Part shown: one piece after another, positions 38,520-47,924 of the stretch
Position numbering within the stretch: the first letter of the stretch is position 1
Layout of the letters: each line of letters begins with the position of its first letter
Origin: Shinella yambaruensis
GTDB lineage: Bacteria; Pseudomonadota; Alphaproteobacteria; Rhizobiales; Rhizobiaceae
Reading direction: 5' to 3'
NCBI RefSeq assembly: GCF_022899355.1
Contig: NZ_JALJCK010000006.1
Location: forward strand, 124,001 to 188,000
DNA: 64,000 nucleotides
Notes under the pieces: generated by a model
Seen by the model: only the letters and a program-made list of their open reading frames with translations
Told to the model about the DNA's origin: nothing
The model's database searches: none
Made by a program: the position numbers and the translations under genes

Positions 38520-39407
38520 TCATGCCGTCTGGCGCACCGGGATGACGTCGACGGCCTGGTTCGTCTTGTGCTGGCCGTAGCCCTTCAGGACGCCGATGAC
38601 GGGGGCGACGTCGGCATAGTCGCGGCCACAGGCGACGACGATATGGTCGGTGCCGGCGGGGATGTTGTTGGTCGGGTCGAGTTCCATCCAGCCGTTCACC
38701 CGGCCGCACCAGTAGCGCACCCAGGCATGCATCGCGTCCGCCCCCTCCAGCCGCTCCTTGCCCGGCGGCGGAATGGTGCGAAGGAACCCGCTGACATAGC
38801 CGGCGGGGATGCCGAGGCTGCGCAGCGCCACGATCATCACATGGCTGAAATCCTGGCAGACGCCGCGTTTCAGCTTGAAGGCCTCGCGCGGGGTCGTGTC
38901 GACATTGGTGGCCTTCGGGTCGTAGGTGAAGTCCTTGTGGATGCGCGCGCAGATGGCCGTCGCGATGGCCCGGATCGTCATGTCTGGCTTGACGATGGAC
39001 CGGGCGTATTCGGCGATTTCAGGGCAGTCTTTCAGCCGCGGGCTCGGCCCCGTATAGTGGTGCGGCGAGCCGGCATCGAGCGACCAGTAGTTCGCGATAT
39101 CCTCCGGCAGGTCCGCGACGCGCGGGGAGAAGTCGGCGGCCGGCTCCGGCATGTCGACATGCACGCGCGCCTGCATGCGGATGTCGAGCCGCTCATGCGC
39201 GTTGCGGAAGAGGATGGCGCTCATCGGGTTTTCGAAGAAGTCGGTGTGGTCGACCCGCTCACCGGGGCTTGGTGTGACGCCGACCGTGCCGGCAATCAGC
39301 CGCTGGCGCCCGCCGATCGACAGCGGCAGCACGCGCACGATATGCCGCCCGCCGGAAACCGGCGTGTCGTAGAGGTAGCTGATATGGAGGTTGACGTCGT
39401 AGAGCAT
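38520..39407 (-). CDS. Transglutaminase-like cysteine protease family protein
   Basis: The 295-aa protein has an N-terminal beta domain (residues 1-90) typical of this bacterial group and a transglutaminase core. The catalytic triad is visible as Cys184 in RGVCQDFSHV, His227 in DAMHAWVRYW and Asp244 in ELDPTNN. Members may cleave or transfer peptide bonds. It is the third gene of a group with an ATP-grasp/alpha-E protein and a larger transglutaminase, separated by only 22 bases from the former. The physiological substrate is unknown. There is no signal peptide, so it should act in the cytosol. Confidence 0.92.
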   Translation of the reverse strand: MLYDVNLHISYLYDTPVSGGRHIVRVLPLSIGGRQRLIAGTVGVTPSPGERVDHTDFFENPMSAILFRNAHERLDIRMQARVHVDMPEPAADFSPRVADLPEDIANYWSLDAGSPHHYTGPSPRLKDCPEIAEYARSIVKPDMTIRAIATAICARIHKDFTYDPKATNVDTTPREAFKLKRGVCQDFSHVMIVALRSLGIPAGYVSGFLRTIPPPGKERLEGADAMHAWVRYWCGRVNGWMELDPTNNIPAGTDHIVVACGRDYADVAPVIGVLKGYGQHKTNQAVDVIPVRQTA

Positions 39408-39429
39408 GGTTTCGGCGCCTCCCCCTCGC

Positions 39430-41835
39430 TCAGCTCAGATAGGTTTGCGCAAGAATGTCGGACAGCTTCTCGAGTTCCGTCTCGAAGCGTTTGTAGACCG
39501 CGTCCGTCATCGTTTCCGGCGTCATCACCGCGAGCCCCGCATGCAGCCGCATCGCCTCGCGGTAGAAGGGCGACATCTGGCCGTTGGCATAGGCGTTCGG
39601 CAGCTGCTCGACTTCGTTCTTGATCTCGTTCAGCTGGTAGAGGATCGAGCGCGGGTTGAGCGGGTCGAGCGCGAGGAGGTCCGTGACGGTGAGGCGCGCG
39701 GTCGCGACATTGTAGCGGCGGCGATGGGTCATGACGCTGTCGCCGATCTCCAGCAGCATGTCGAGCGCGCCGTCGGGCGCATCCTCGCCGGACATGTGGC
39801 CGAGCAGGCGCGTCATGTGCAGGCCGCGTTCGAGATAGCGGCCGATGGAGAGGAAACGCCAGCCGGTGAAGCGGTACATGTTTTCGTGCACGAGACCGGC
39901 GAAGCCCGCGAGCTTGCGCAACAGGACGGTCATGGCGCGCGTCGCGTCGTCGCCGGCCTGGACGTTGACATGGAAACGGCGGGCTGTCTTCGACAGGTCG
40001 TTCAGCGCCAGCCAGCCATCCGGCGAGAAACGGTCGCGGATATTGCTGGCGGAGAAGACCGCGCTGTCGATGTTGCGGATGAGGCTCGTCGGCACGGCCT
40101 CCGACGTGTCGATGTCGAGCGCTTCCAGATAGTCGGTGACGTCCTTCAGCAGCGGCTGCTCGGGATTGGCATATTCGGCGTAGCGGCCGTGCCAGGCGCG
40201 CAGGATGCGCAAGGCCCCTTCCGCCCGCTCGATGTAGCGGCCGAGCCAGAAAAGGTTGTCGGCCGCGCGGCTCGGCAGGCTGCCGGGCATGTTGCGGATG
40301 AAGACCTCTTCGGCGGGCAGCAGCGAGGTGCGCTCGACGGGCTTCTGGCTGACGATCCAGACATCGGCGGCCGAGCCGCCTTTCTGCATGGCGATGGCCG
40401 CAACATTGTCGCCGGCGCCGATGCGGGCGAAGCCGCCGGGCATGATCTGCCAGCCGTCGCGCGTGCGGGCGGCAAAGACGCGCAGCGACATCGGCCGCGG
40501 CACGAGCTTGCCGTCGACGAAGGCGGGCGTGGTGGAGAGCGTGACGGCCTCCTGGCCGACCAGCTTTGCGCCATCGCTCGCCAGCCACTCGGCAATCGAT
40601 TGCTTGGCGGTGTCGCGCAGCGTCGAGCCGAGCACGGACTGTTCGTTGTCGTCGAAGAAGGGGCGGGTCGAATAGGCGGGGCCAATGACCATGCGCTCGA
40701 TATGGGCCGCGACGTGCTCCCGCTCGTCCTTCTGGCCGCACCACCAGGTGGCGACGGACGGCAGGAGCTGGTCCTCGCCGAGCAGCTGGCGACAGATGTT
40801 CGGCAGGAAGGCGAGGAAGGCACGGGTCTCGACGATGCCGGCGCCGAGCGCGTTGACGAAGGTGACGGAGCCGGCGCGCAGCGCCTCGACCATGCCGGGC
40901 GTGCCGATATGCGAGTTCTGGTTCAGTTCCAGCGGGTCGGCGAAGGCGGCGTCGAGCCGCCGCCACAGCACGCCGATGGGCTTGAGGCCCGCGACGGTGC
41001 GCACCATGACCCTGCCGCCGACGACCGTCAGGTCCTCGCCCTCCAGCAGCATGAAACCGAGATAGCGGGCGATGTAGGCGTGTTCGAAATAGGTCTCGTT
41101 GGCAAGGCCCGGCGTCAGGACGGCGATGCGGTCCTCGGCCGATTTGTTGGCCTGCAGCGTGGTGCGGAAGGCGCCGAAGAAACCGGCGAGGCGGTGGACA
41201 TGGGTTTCCGCATAGACGTCGGAGAAGGCGCGGGTCGTCGCCACGCGGTTCTCCAGCGCGAAGCCGGCGCCGGAGGGGGCCTGCGTGCGGTCGGAAAGCA
41301 CCCACCAGTTGCCGTCGGGCCCGCGGCCGATCTCGAAGGAGACGAAATGCAGGAAATGCCGGCCGGCGGGATGCACGCCGACGAGCGGGCGCAGGAACTC
41401 GCTGTTGGAGGCGACAAGCGCGGGAGGCAGCAGGCCGTTCGCGACGAGCTCGTTCTTGCCATAGATGTCGGCGACGACGGCTTCCAGCAGCTCGGCGCGC
41501 TGGATGAGGCCGCGCGAGAGGGTTTCCCACTCGGCTTCGTCGATCAGCACCGGAATGTGCGAGAGCGGCCAGGCACGGTCGCTGCCCGCCTCCTTGCCAT
41601 AGGCGCGGTAGAAGACGCCGGCATCGCGCAGGTAGCGGTCGGCACGGGCGAAGCGGCCGGCAAGGTCGGCCTCGTCCATGCGGCCGAGCGCGTTCAGGAA
41701 ATGCCGCCAGACGGGGCGGACCACGCCCTCGGTGCCGACCATCTCGTCGGCCACGCCAGGAAACGGGGCGTAGATGCGTGCCGCCTCGGCCGTCCTGCGT
41801 TCCGCCTCCGCACTCGTGGTTTTCAATCCATTCAC
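39430..41835 (-). CDS. Circularly permuted ATP-grasp protein fused to an alpha-E domain
   Basis: The 801-aa protein is a fusion. Residues about 20-480 are a circularly permuted type 2 ATP-grasp ligase (GRGPDGNWWVLSDRTQAPSG, then NALGAGIVETRAFLAFLPNI and MPGGFARIGAGDN). Residues about 495-795 are the helical alpha-E domain (ADNLFWLGRYIERAEGALRIL and LSIGRYLERGLHMTRLLGHM). Often the two are separate genes. It is predicted to form amide bonds between a peptide and a small molecule or amino acid. The start is GTG at 41835, though a TTG three codons later has better spacing to AGGAG. Confidence 0.9.
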   Translation of the reverse strand: MNGLKTTSAEAERRTAEAARIYAPFPGVADEMVGTEGVVRPVWRHFLNALGRMDEADLAGRFARADRYLRDAGVFYRAYGKEAGSDRAWPLSHIPVLIDEAEWETLSRGLIQRAELLEAVVADIYGKNELVANGLLPPALVASNSEFLRPLVGVHPAGRHFLHFVSFEIGRGPDGNWWVLSDRTQAPSGAGFALENRVATTRAFSDVYAETHVHRLAGFFGAFRTTLQANKSAEDRIAVLTPGLANETYFEHAYIARYLGFMLLEGEDLTVVGGRVMVRTVAGLKPIGVLWRRLDAAFADPLELNQNSHIGTPGMVEALRAGSVTFVNALGAGIVETRAFLAFLPNICRQLLGEDQLLPSVATWWCGQKDEREHVAAHIERMVIGPAYSTRPFFDDNEQSVLGSTLRDTAKQSIAEWLASDGAKLVGQEAVTLSTTPAFVDGKLVPRPMSLRVFAARTRDGWQIMPGGFARIGAGDNVAAIAMQKGGSAADVWIVSQKPVERTSLLPAEEVFIRNMPGSLPSRAADNLFWLGRYIERAEGALRILRAWHGRYAEYANPEQPLLKDVTDYLEALDIDTSEAVPTSLIRNIDSAVFSASNIRDRFSPDGWLALNDLSKTARRFHVNVQAGDDATRAMTVLLRKLAGFAGLVHENMYRFTGWRFLSIGRYLERGLHMTRLLGHMSGEDAPDGALDMLLEIGDSVMTHRRRYNVATARLTVTDLLALDPLNPRSILYQLNEIKNEVEQLPNAYANGQMSPFYREAMRLHAGLAVMTPETMTDAVYKRFETELEKLSDILAQTYLS

Positions 41836-41847
41836 TCCTAACGGAGG

Positions 41848-44800
41848 TCAGATGCCGGGCGGCCGGCGCAGATCCAGCGTCAGCGGGAAATCCGCCGACG
41901 GTGTTTCCGGCCACAGCGTATAGCCGCCCGTCCTGTGCCCCCAGGGCTCGAACCGCGCCAGCCGGCGCGCCTCGGCCTCGTTGCCGTTGACCGGGAACGT
42001 GTCATAGTTGCGTCCACCCGGATGGGCAACGTGGTAAATGCATCCCCCGATCGCCCGCCGCGACCATGTATCATAAATGTCGAAAGTAAGCGGTGTGTTG
42101 ACCGGCAGCACCGGATGCAGGCCCGAGGCCGGCTGCCAGGCCTTGTATCGCACGCCCGCGACGGAAACGCCCTTCGTGCCGGTCTGCTTCAGCGGCAAGG
42201 GCCGGCCGTTGCAGGCAACGGTGTAGCGCTCCGGATTGGTGGTCTCCAGCTTCACCTGCAGCCGTTCGACGGACGAATCGACATAGCGCACGGTGCCGCC
42301 GATCGCGCCCTGCTCGCCCATGACATGCCAGGGTTCCAGCGCCTGGCGCACCTCAAGGTTCGCGCCCTCGTACTCGACTTCGCCGCAGAAGGGGAAGCGG
42401 AATTCGAGCTGGGCGGAAAACCATTCGGGCCTGAGGTCGAAGCCATTCGCCTTGAGGTCGGCGATGACGTCGAGAAAATCCTGCCAGACGTAATGCGGCA
42501 GCATGAAGCGGTCGTGCAGCGTGGTGCCCCAGCGCACGAAGCTCCCCTTGGCCGGGTTCAGCCAGAACCGGGCGATGAGCGCGCGGATCAGCAATTGCTG
42601 GGCAAGGCTCATGCGGGCGTTCGGCGGCATTTCGAAGCCGCGGAATTCGACGAGGCCGAGCCGGCCGGTCGGTCCGTCCGGCGAGAACAGCTTGTCGATG
42701 CAGATCTCCGAGCGATGCGTGTTGCCGGTGACGTCGGTCAGGAGGTTGCGGAACAACCGGTCGACGAGCCAGGGCAGCGGGGGAACGCCCTCGCCGGGCG
42801 CGGGCACCTGCGCGAGCGCGATCTCCAGCTCATAGAGCGAATCGTGCCGGGCCTCGTCGATGCGCGGGGCCTGGCTGGTCGGGCCGATGAAGAGGCCCGA
42901 GAATAGGTAGGAGAGCGAGGGATGGCGCTGCCAGTGCAGCACGAGGCTCTTCAGGAGGTCCGGGCGGCGCAGGAACGGGCTGTCGTTCGGGTTCCTGCCG
43001 CCGACGACCACATGGTTGCCGCCGCCGGTGCCGGTGTGGCGGCCGTCGATCATGAACTTGTCGGCGCCGAGGCGGGACTGGCGCGCCTCCTCGTAGACGG
43101 CGCTGGTGATGTCGACGCAGTCCTGCCAGCCGGATGCAGGATGGATGTTGACCTCGATGACGCCGGGATCGGGCGCGACGCGGATGACGTTGAGGCGCTC
43201 ATCCTGCGGCGGTGCGTAGCCTTCGATATGGACGGGCAGGCCGAGCCGGTCGGCCGCCCGCTCGGTGGCGGTCACCAGTTCCAGATAGTCCTCGACCCGC
43301 TCGACGGGCGGCATGAAGATCGAGAGCCGGCCGTCGCGCGCCTCGACGCTCATCGCCGTGCGCACCGCGCCGACGATTTCGCTGCGGACCTGCTCGATGC
43401 GGTCCTGCCCGGCCTCGCTTGCCTGGAACGAGGCCGCGGCCATCGTGCGGCCGGGTTCGGAATAATCCGGCAGCGGCGGCTTGTCCTCGGAAGGGTCGGC
43501 CGGGTTGATGTAGGGGTAGCTGGAGGGCGAAAGATAGGGCAGGGCGCCGAGCGGCAGGCGGTAGCCGACGGGGCTGTCGCCGGGTACGAGAAAGATCTTG
43601 CCGCGGCGCGTGCGCCATCTTTCGCTGACCCAGCGCCGGTCACCGGCGCGGGCATTCCACGCCTGGACCGGCAGGATATGGCCGGTCGGCGCGGTGAGGC
43701 CGCGTTCGAAGACGCGGGCGATGCGGCTGCGCTCTTCCGGATCTTCGAGCTTCGAGTTCGACGGATCGACATTTTCGGGAAGATTGCCTTCCTTGATGAT
43801 CCATTCGGCGGGGTCTTCATAGGCCGGCTGCACCATGTCCGGCTCGATGCCGAGCTCCTCGGCGATGCCGGTGAGCACGGCCTTCGCATCGGTTTCCCCG
43901 ACGCCCGAATCGCTGCCTTCCTCGGCGATCAGCTCCGGGTTCTGCCAGATCGGCTTGCCGTCGCGCCGCCAGTAGAGCGAGAAGGTCCAGCGCGGCAGGC
44001 TCTCGCCGGGATACCATTTGCCCTGGCCGTAATGCAGGAAGCCGCCGGGGGCGAAGCGCTCCCGCAGTCGTCGGATGAGGGTGTCGGCCTTCTCCCGCTT
44101 GGTCGGGCCGACGGCGGCGGTGTTCCATTCGTCGGATTCGAAATCGTCGATGGAGACGAAGGTCGGCTCGCCGCCCATGGTGAGACGGACGTCGTTTGCG
44201 GCGAGGACCGAATCCACCTCGTGGCCGAGCGCGTTCAGCGCCTCCCAGCTCTCGTCGGAAAAGGGTTTGGTGATGCGCGGATGCTCGGCGACGCGATCCA
44301 CCGTCATGGCGAAGTCGAACTCGGTGTTCGCCACGCCGAAATAGCCGCCGGAAATGGGGGCGGCGTTGCGGTAGTGCGGGGTCGCGGCAAGGGGGATGTG
44401 GCTTTCGCCGGTCAAAAGGCCCGAGGTCGGGTCGAGGCCGATCCAGCCGGCGCCGGGAATATAGACCTCGCACCAGGCATGCAGGTCCGTGAAATCGACC
44501 TCGGTGCCGGAGGGGCCGTCGAGCGCCTTCAGGTCCGGGGTCAGCTGGATGAGATAGCCGGAGACGAAGCGGGCGGCAAAGCCGAGATTGCGCAGGATCT
44601 GCACGAGCAGCCAGCTCGAATCGCGGCAGGAGCCCCTTGCGGTCGTCAGCGTCTCCTCCGGCGTCTGCACGCCCGGCTCCATGCGGATGACGTAGCCCAC
44701 CTGCTGCTGGAGACGCGCATTGAGGCCGACGACCATGTCCACCGTGCGCTGGCGCGAGCGGTCGACGCCCGCCATGAAGGCCTGCAGCGCAGGCCCCATC

Positions 44801-45165
44801 GGCTCGGGCGTTCGGTAGATCTTCAGGTCTTCCCGCAGGTCCTCCGGATAGTCGAAGGGCCAGTGTTCCGCCTCCTCCTCCACGAAGAAGTCGAACGGAT
44901 TGTAGACCGTCATGTCGGCGACGAGATCGACCTCGATCTTCAGTTCCGTGACCGGATCGGGGAAGACGTAGCGGGCGAGGTAGTTGCCGTAGGGATCCTG
45001 CTGGAGGTTCACGAAGTGGTTTTCCGGCGAGACCTTCAGCGAATGGCTGATGACCTTGGTCTTGGAATGCGCCGCCGGCTTCAGCCGGATGATCTGGGGT
45101 CCGAGACGGACCGGGTTGTCGTATTTGTAATGGGTGAGGTGGTAGATACCGGCCTTGATCGACAT
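41848..45165 (-). CDS. Large transglutaminase-like protein with DUF2126 C-terminal region
   Basis: The 1105-aa protein has an N-terminal beta domain (1-90), a transglutaminase core with Cys180 ([11 protein letters not shown]), His229 (DLHAWCEVY) and Asp245 (GLDPTSGL), and an 800-residue C-terminal region of the DUF2126 type. That region has [11 protein letters not shown] and [20 protein letters not shown], which recall a metal- or nucleotide-binding ligase fold. It is the first gene of the three-gene group, 12 bases before the ATP-grasp gene. No Anbu protease gene is beside it here. AAGAGAG precedes the ATG. Confidence 0.92.
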   Translation of the reverse strand: MSIKAGIYHLTHYKYDNPVRLGPQIIRLKPAAHSKTKVISHSLKVSPENHFVNLQQDPYGNYLARYVFPDPVTELKIEVDLVADMTVYNPFDFFVEEEAEHWPFDYPEDLREDLKIYRTPEPMGPALQAFMAGVDRSRQRTVDMVVGLNARLQQQVGYVIRMEPGVQTPEETLTTARGSCRDSSWLLVQILRNLGFAARFVSGYLIQLTPDLKALDGPSGTEVDFTDLHAWCEVYIPGAGWIGLDPTSGLLTGESHIPLAATPHYRNAAPISGGYFGVANTEFDFAMTVDRVAEHPRITKPFSDESWEALNALGHEVDSVLAANDVRLTMGGEPTFVSIDDFESDEWNTAAVGPTKREKADTLIRRLRERFAPGGFLHYGQGKWYPGESLPRWTFSLYWRRDGKPIWQNPELIAEEGSDSGVGETDAKAVLTGIAEELGIEPDMVQPAYEDPAEWIIKEGNLPENVDPSNSKLEDPEERSRIARVFERGLTAPTGHILPVQAWNARAGDRRWVSERWRTRRGKIFLVPGDSPVGYRLPLGALPYLSPSSYPYINPADPSEDKPPLPDYSEPGRTMAAASFQASEAGQDRIEQVRSEIVGAVRTAMSVEARDGRLSIFMPPVERVEDYLELVTATERAADRLGLPVHIEGYAPPQDERLNVIRVAPDPGVIEVNIHPASGWQDCVDITSAVYEEARQSRLGADKFMIDGRHTGTGGGNHVVVGGRNPNDSPFLRRPDLLKSLVLHWQRHPSLSYLFSGLFIGPTSQAPRIDEARHDSLYELEIALAQVPAPGEGVPPLPWLVDRLFRNLLTDVTGNTHRSEICIDKLFSPDGPTGRLGLVEFRGFEMPPNARMSLAQQLLIRALIARFWLNPAKGSFVRWGTTLHDRFMLPHYVWQDFLDVIADLKANGFDLRPEWFSAQLEFRFPFCGEVEYEGANLEVRQALEPWHVMGEQGAIGGTVRYVDSSVERLQVKLETTNPERYTVACNGRPLPLKQTGTKGVSVAGVRYKAWQPASGLHPVLPVNTPLTFDIYDTWSRRAIGGCIYHVAHPGGRNYDTFPVNGNEAEARRLARFEPWGHRTGGYTLWPETPSADFPLTLDLRRPPGI

Positions 45166-45294
45166 GCGCTCTCTTGTTCCCCTCGGTGACGGTCTTCTGC
45201 CGCCATCGACGGGAGTTTGTGCAATGCGAAGAGAGATTGCAAGCGGGAATGGCGCGGGGTGCGCGCGGACCTGCGCACCCCGGCCTTGCGTCGA

Positions 45295-46068
45295 TCAACG
45301 CGCCATGGCGACCAGCGAGAAAAAGGCGCCCTGAGGGTCGACGCAATTGAGGATCCAGGCGCCGCCGGGCACCTCCATCGGGCCCATGACGATCTGGCCG
45401 CCGCCGTCCGTCACGCGCTTTCCGGCAGCATCGAGGCCTTCGACGACGAAGTAATAGCCCCAGAAGGGCATGGGCGAGCCGGGAGGATTGGTCATCATGC
45501 CGCCGATTGCGTCGCCGCCGCGCACGGCGAATGTCTGGTAGGTGCCCAGGCCGGCGTCGGACATGTCGACGGCCGTATCCTTCGTCCAGCCGAAGGTCCT
45601 GGCATAAAAGTCCCACGCGCTGTCGAGATCGCCGGCCATCAGCTCGTTCCAGCCGATGTGGCCGGGTGTCATCATCGCGGGCCGGTCGGGGCCTTCATCC
45701 TCGGTGGAGAAGAGCGAGAAGACGGCGCCGTGCGGGTCGCTCGCGACGGCGAAGCGGCCGATGCCGGGAATGTCCTGCGGCTGGCGACAGATTTTTCCGC
45801 CATTGGCCTCGATGTCCCGCAGCGTCTCCTCGATCCGGTCTGTGAAGATGTAGCCCATCCACATCGGCGGCATGCCTTCCGCTTCCGCCGGCAGCGTCAT
45901 CAGGCCGGCCACCTGGCTTTCGCCGGCATAGGCGAGGATGTAGTCCATGCCCTTCATGCCGGAATCGCGCATCGACCAGCCGACGACCGACGCGTAGAAC
46001 CGTTCGGCGGCCGGAACATCCGGCGTCATCAGCTCGTACCAGCAGAACATGCCATAGTCCTTGTGCAT
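45295..46068 (-). CDS. VOC-family (glyoxalase-like) protein with two domains
   Basis: The 257-aa protein has two tandem vicinal-oxygen-chelate modules of about 125 residues each, with the repeated openings WYELMTPDVPAAERFYASVVGW and WNELMAGDLDSAWDFYARTFGW and the closings DPHGAVFSLF and DPQGAFFSLV. These proteins bind metals or small ligands and act in detoxification or resistance. The exact reaction is unknown. AAGGGACC precedes the ATG. It follows the DUF899 gene by 44 bases, and both lie downstream of a marR gene with clear operators. Confidence 0.9.
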   Translation of the reverse strand: MHKDYGMFCWYELMTPDVPAAERFYASVVGWSMRDSGMKGMDYILAYAGESQVAGLMTLPAEAEGMPPMWMGYIFTDRIEETLRDIEANGGKICRQPQDIPGIGRFAVASDPHGAVFSLFSTEDEGPDRPAMMTPGHIGWNELMAGDLDSAWDFYARTFGWTKDTAVDMSDAGLGTYQTFAVRGGDAIGGMMTNPPGSPMPFWGYYFVVEGLDAAGKRVTDGGGQIVMGPMEVPGGAWILNCVDPQGAFFSLVAMAR

Positions 46069-46112
46069 GCGGTGGTCCCTTCTTTCGGTTGGCCTTCTCT
46101 CGGTCGGCGGGT

Positions 46113-46847
46113 TCAGTCGCAGCAGGATGATGTCTTCTGCGCCCCTGCATATTCATCCTTGCGCTTGACGAAGCTGAGCGTGCCGGTCTCGTTGCGGCCC
46201 TTCGGTGCACGGTCGAGGATCATGAGCGTGCCGAGCGCCTCCTCGCCGCCGCGGGCATAGTCGGAATAGGTGTGGTAGACGGTGCCGTCCCCGTCCTTGA
46301 AGAAGGCGCTGAGGCCGGGAAGCTCGTCATGTGCATCGGCCGCGTCCGTCTCGCGGTAATTGTAGATGACCTTGCCGCTCGCCAGCTCCTCCTTCGTGAA
46401 GGAGACATGATAGTCGAAATTGAAATCGCTGCCATAGGCGGATACCCAGGGGAATTTCCAGCCCATGCGCTTCCTGTAGGCCTCAAGCTTCTCCAGTGGA
46501 GCGCGGGAGACGGCGATCATCGTGACGTCGTGGTTGTTGAGATGCGGCAGCATGCCATCGACATGGTCCGCCATGAAGGAGCAGCCGGGGCATCCGGCAT
46601 CCCAGTCGGGACCATACATGAAGTGGTAGACGATGAGCTGGCTGCGGCCATCGAACAGGTCGGCCAACGTCTTCTCGCCATCGGGCGTGTCGAAGGTATA
46701 GGTCTTGTCGACTTTGACCCAGGGCAGCGCGAGGCGTTCGGCGCGCAGCTTGTCGCGCAGCTTCGTCTCCTCCTTTTCAAGCGCCAGCAGCGCTTTGCGG
46801 GCAGTCAGCCATTCCTTTCGGGATACGACCTCGTGGTTCGGTCTCAT
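46113..46847 (-). CDS. DUF899 thioredoxin-fold family protein
   Basis: The 244-aa protein belongs to the DUF899 group with a thioredoxin-like fold. It has the redox-type motif GCPGCSFMAD (Cys86 and Cys89), YHFMYGPDWDAG just before, and the C-terminal SSCCD. The region VSRAPLEKLEAYRKRMGWKFPW is typical of the family. The reaction is not known. The start MRPNHEVVSRKEW has AGAGGAGTT in front. It lies between the marR gene (81-base gap) and the VOC gene and is probably in the same operon. Confidence 0.9.
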   Translation of the reverse strand: MRPNHEVVSRKEWLTARKALLALEKEETKLRDKLRAERLALPWVKVDKTYTFDTPDGEKTLADLFDGRSQLIVYHFMYGPDWDAGCPGCSFMADHVDGMLPHLNNHDVTMIAVSRAPLEKLEAYRKRMGWKFPWVSAYGSDFNFDYHVSFTKEELASGKVIYNYRETDAADAHDELPGLSAFFKDGDGTVYHTYSDYARGGEEALGTLMILDRAPKGRNETGTLSFVKRKDEYAGAQKTSSCCD

Positions 46848-46928
46848 GCTCGGAACTCCTCTTTCGCGGGCTTTCGACAAATGAGTTGGTATCAACATTT
46901 CTTGCCCATGTCAAAGCGCGCGCCGCCT

Positions 46929-47390
46929 TCACCGCTCCGGGATGGACTGTTTCTCGACGGCCTGTAACGCGGCGATGACGGTTTCGGTTGCTTGGAGCAG
47001 CCCCTTTTCGCCGAGCGCCTCGCCGAGTGCATCCGCCCACACCGCCTGGCGTGCCCGGATGGCGGCAAGCACCGCCTTGCCGCCATCCGTCAGAACCATC
47101 AGCTTGGCGCGCTGGTGGGCAGGGTTTTCGGCATAGACGATCAGACCGTCCCTTTCGAGGAGATCGGCGACGCGCTGCACGCCCTGCCGTGTCATGCCAA
47201 GCGCCCGTCCGGCATCGGCGACGGACATCGGCGCATGGTCGGCGGCGGCAAGCACCTGCCAGCGGGCGCTCGTCTGGCCGGCCGGTTTGGCCAGCGCATC
47301 GCCAGCGGTTTGCAAATGCCCGGCAAGGCGCAGGACCGAGATGGCGAAGGCGGCGAAGGCATTGCCGGCGGGGGTGCGGTCGGAGCTCAT
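46929..47390 (-). CDS. MarR-family transcriptional regulator
   Basis: The 153-aa protein is a winged-helix regulator. The recognition unit is MSVADAGRALGMTRQGVQRVADLLERDGLIVYAENPAHQR (residues about 55-94), and helices at both ends would form the dimer. It probably controls its own operon with the DUF899 and VOC genes, and perhaps the divergent GFA gene, since two near-identical 16-bp palindromes lie in the shared promoter region. The ligand is unknown. Confidence 0.92.
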   Translation of the reverse strand: MSSDRTPAGNAFAAFAISVLRLAGHLQTAGDALAKPAGQTSARWQVLAAADHAPMSVADAGRALGMTRQGVQRVADLLERDGLIVYAENPAHQRAKLMVLTDGGKAVLAAIRARQAVWADALGEALGEKGLLQATETVIAALQAVEKQSIPER

Positions 47391-47392
47391 AT

Positions 47393-47442
47393 TGACAACA
47401 TGCTGTCATTCTGCGAAAAGCGACTTTGACAGCATATTGTCA
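47393..47442. promoter_or_regulatory. Pair of 16-bp palindromic operators, likely for the MarR regulator
   Basis: The sites are TGACAACATGCTGTCA (47393-47408) and TGACAGCATATTGTCA (47427-47442). Each has TGACA/TGTCA arms. The second is the reverse complement of the first with one change. Their centres are 34 bases apart. They fill the 86-base gap between marR (minus) and the GFA gene (plus), which is a common MarR layout. Binding is inferred. Confidence 0.75.
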
Positions 47443-47476
47443 TTTAGGCGCCATTGGCGCAAGTGAGGAGAGCATC

Positions 47477-47881
47477 ATGTTGAGGACCTACAAGGGAAGC
47501 TGCCACTGCGGAAAGATCCGCTACGAGGCCGATATCGATCTCTCCGCCGGCACGGGGCGCTGCAATTGCTCGATCTGCTCGAAGAAGCGCTATTGGGGCG
47601 CGCAGATCAAGCCGGACGCCTTCCGCCTGCAATGCGACGAGGCGGATCTTGGCGACTACCAGTTCGGCACGATGAGCGGGCACCACCGCTTCTGCAGGAC
47701 CTGCGGCGTCTCGTCCTTCGGACACGGCTATATCGAGGCGATCGGCGGGGCCTATGTCTCGATAAACGTCGCCTGCCTGGACGACATCGAGCAGGGCGAA
47801 CTGGCGGAACTGCCGGTCCAGTATTTTGACGGGCGGAACAATGCCTGGTGGAACACGCCGGCCGAGACGCGCCACCTTTGA
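47477..47881 (+). CDS. GFA-family zinc protein
   Basis: The 134-aa protein matches the GFA (glutathione-dependent formaldehyde-activating enzyme) fold. Its zinc cysteines are seen in SCHCGKIRYEA, RCNCSICSKKRYWG and FCRTCGVSSFG. Actual activity towards S-hydroxymethyl-glutathione is unproven in most family members. The start is the ATG at 47477 with GAGGAGAG before it. It is divergent from marR and shares the operator pair. Confidence 0.92.
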   Translation: MLRTYKGSCHCGKIRYEADIDLSAGTGRCNCSICSKKRYWGAQIKPDAFRLQCDEADLGDYQFGTMSGHHRFCRTCGVSSFGHGYIEAIGGAYVSINVACLDDIEQGELAELPVQYFDGRNNAWWNTPAETRHL

Positions 47882-47887
47882 GAATCG

Positions 47888-47917
47888 GCCGGGCGCCGGA
47901 TACCTACAGCGCCCGGC
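47888..47917. terminator. Hairpin between convergent GFA and ilvD genes
   Basis: Arms GCCGGGCGC and GCGCCCGGC form a 9-bp stem with a 12-base loop. Only a short T-rich stretch follows, so termination is likely but not certain. It would serve both convergent genes. Confidence 0.65.
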
Positions 47918-47924
47918 GAACTTC

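Noticed and set aside
39406..41841. 811-aa plus-strand frame opposite the ATP-grasp gene
   Set aside because: Shadow frame without motifs. The minus-strand gene has conserved ATP-grasp and alpha-E segments.
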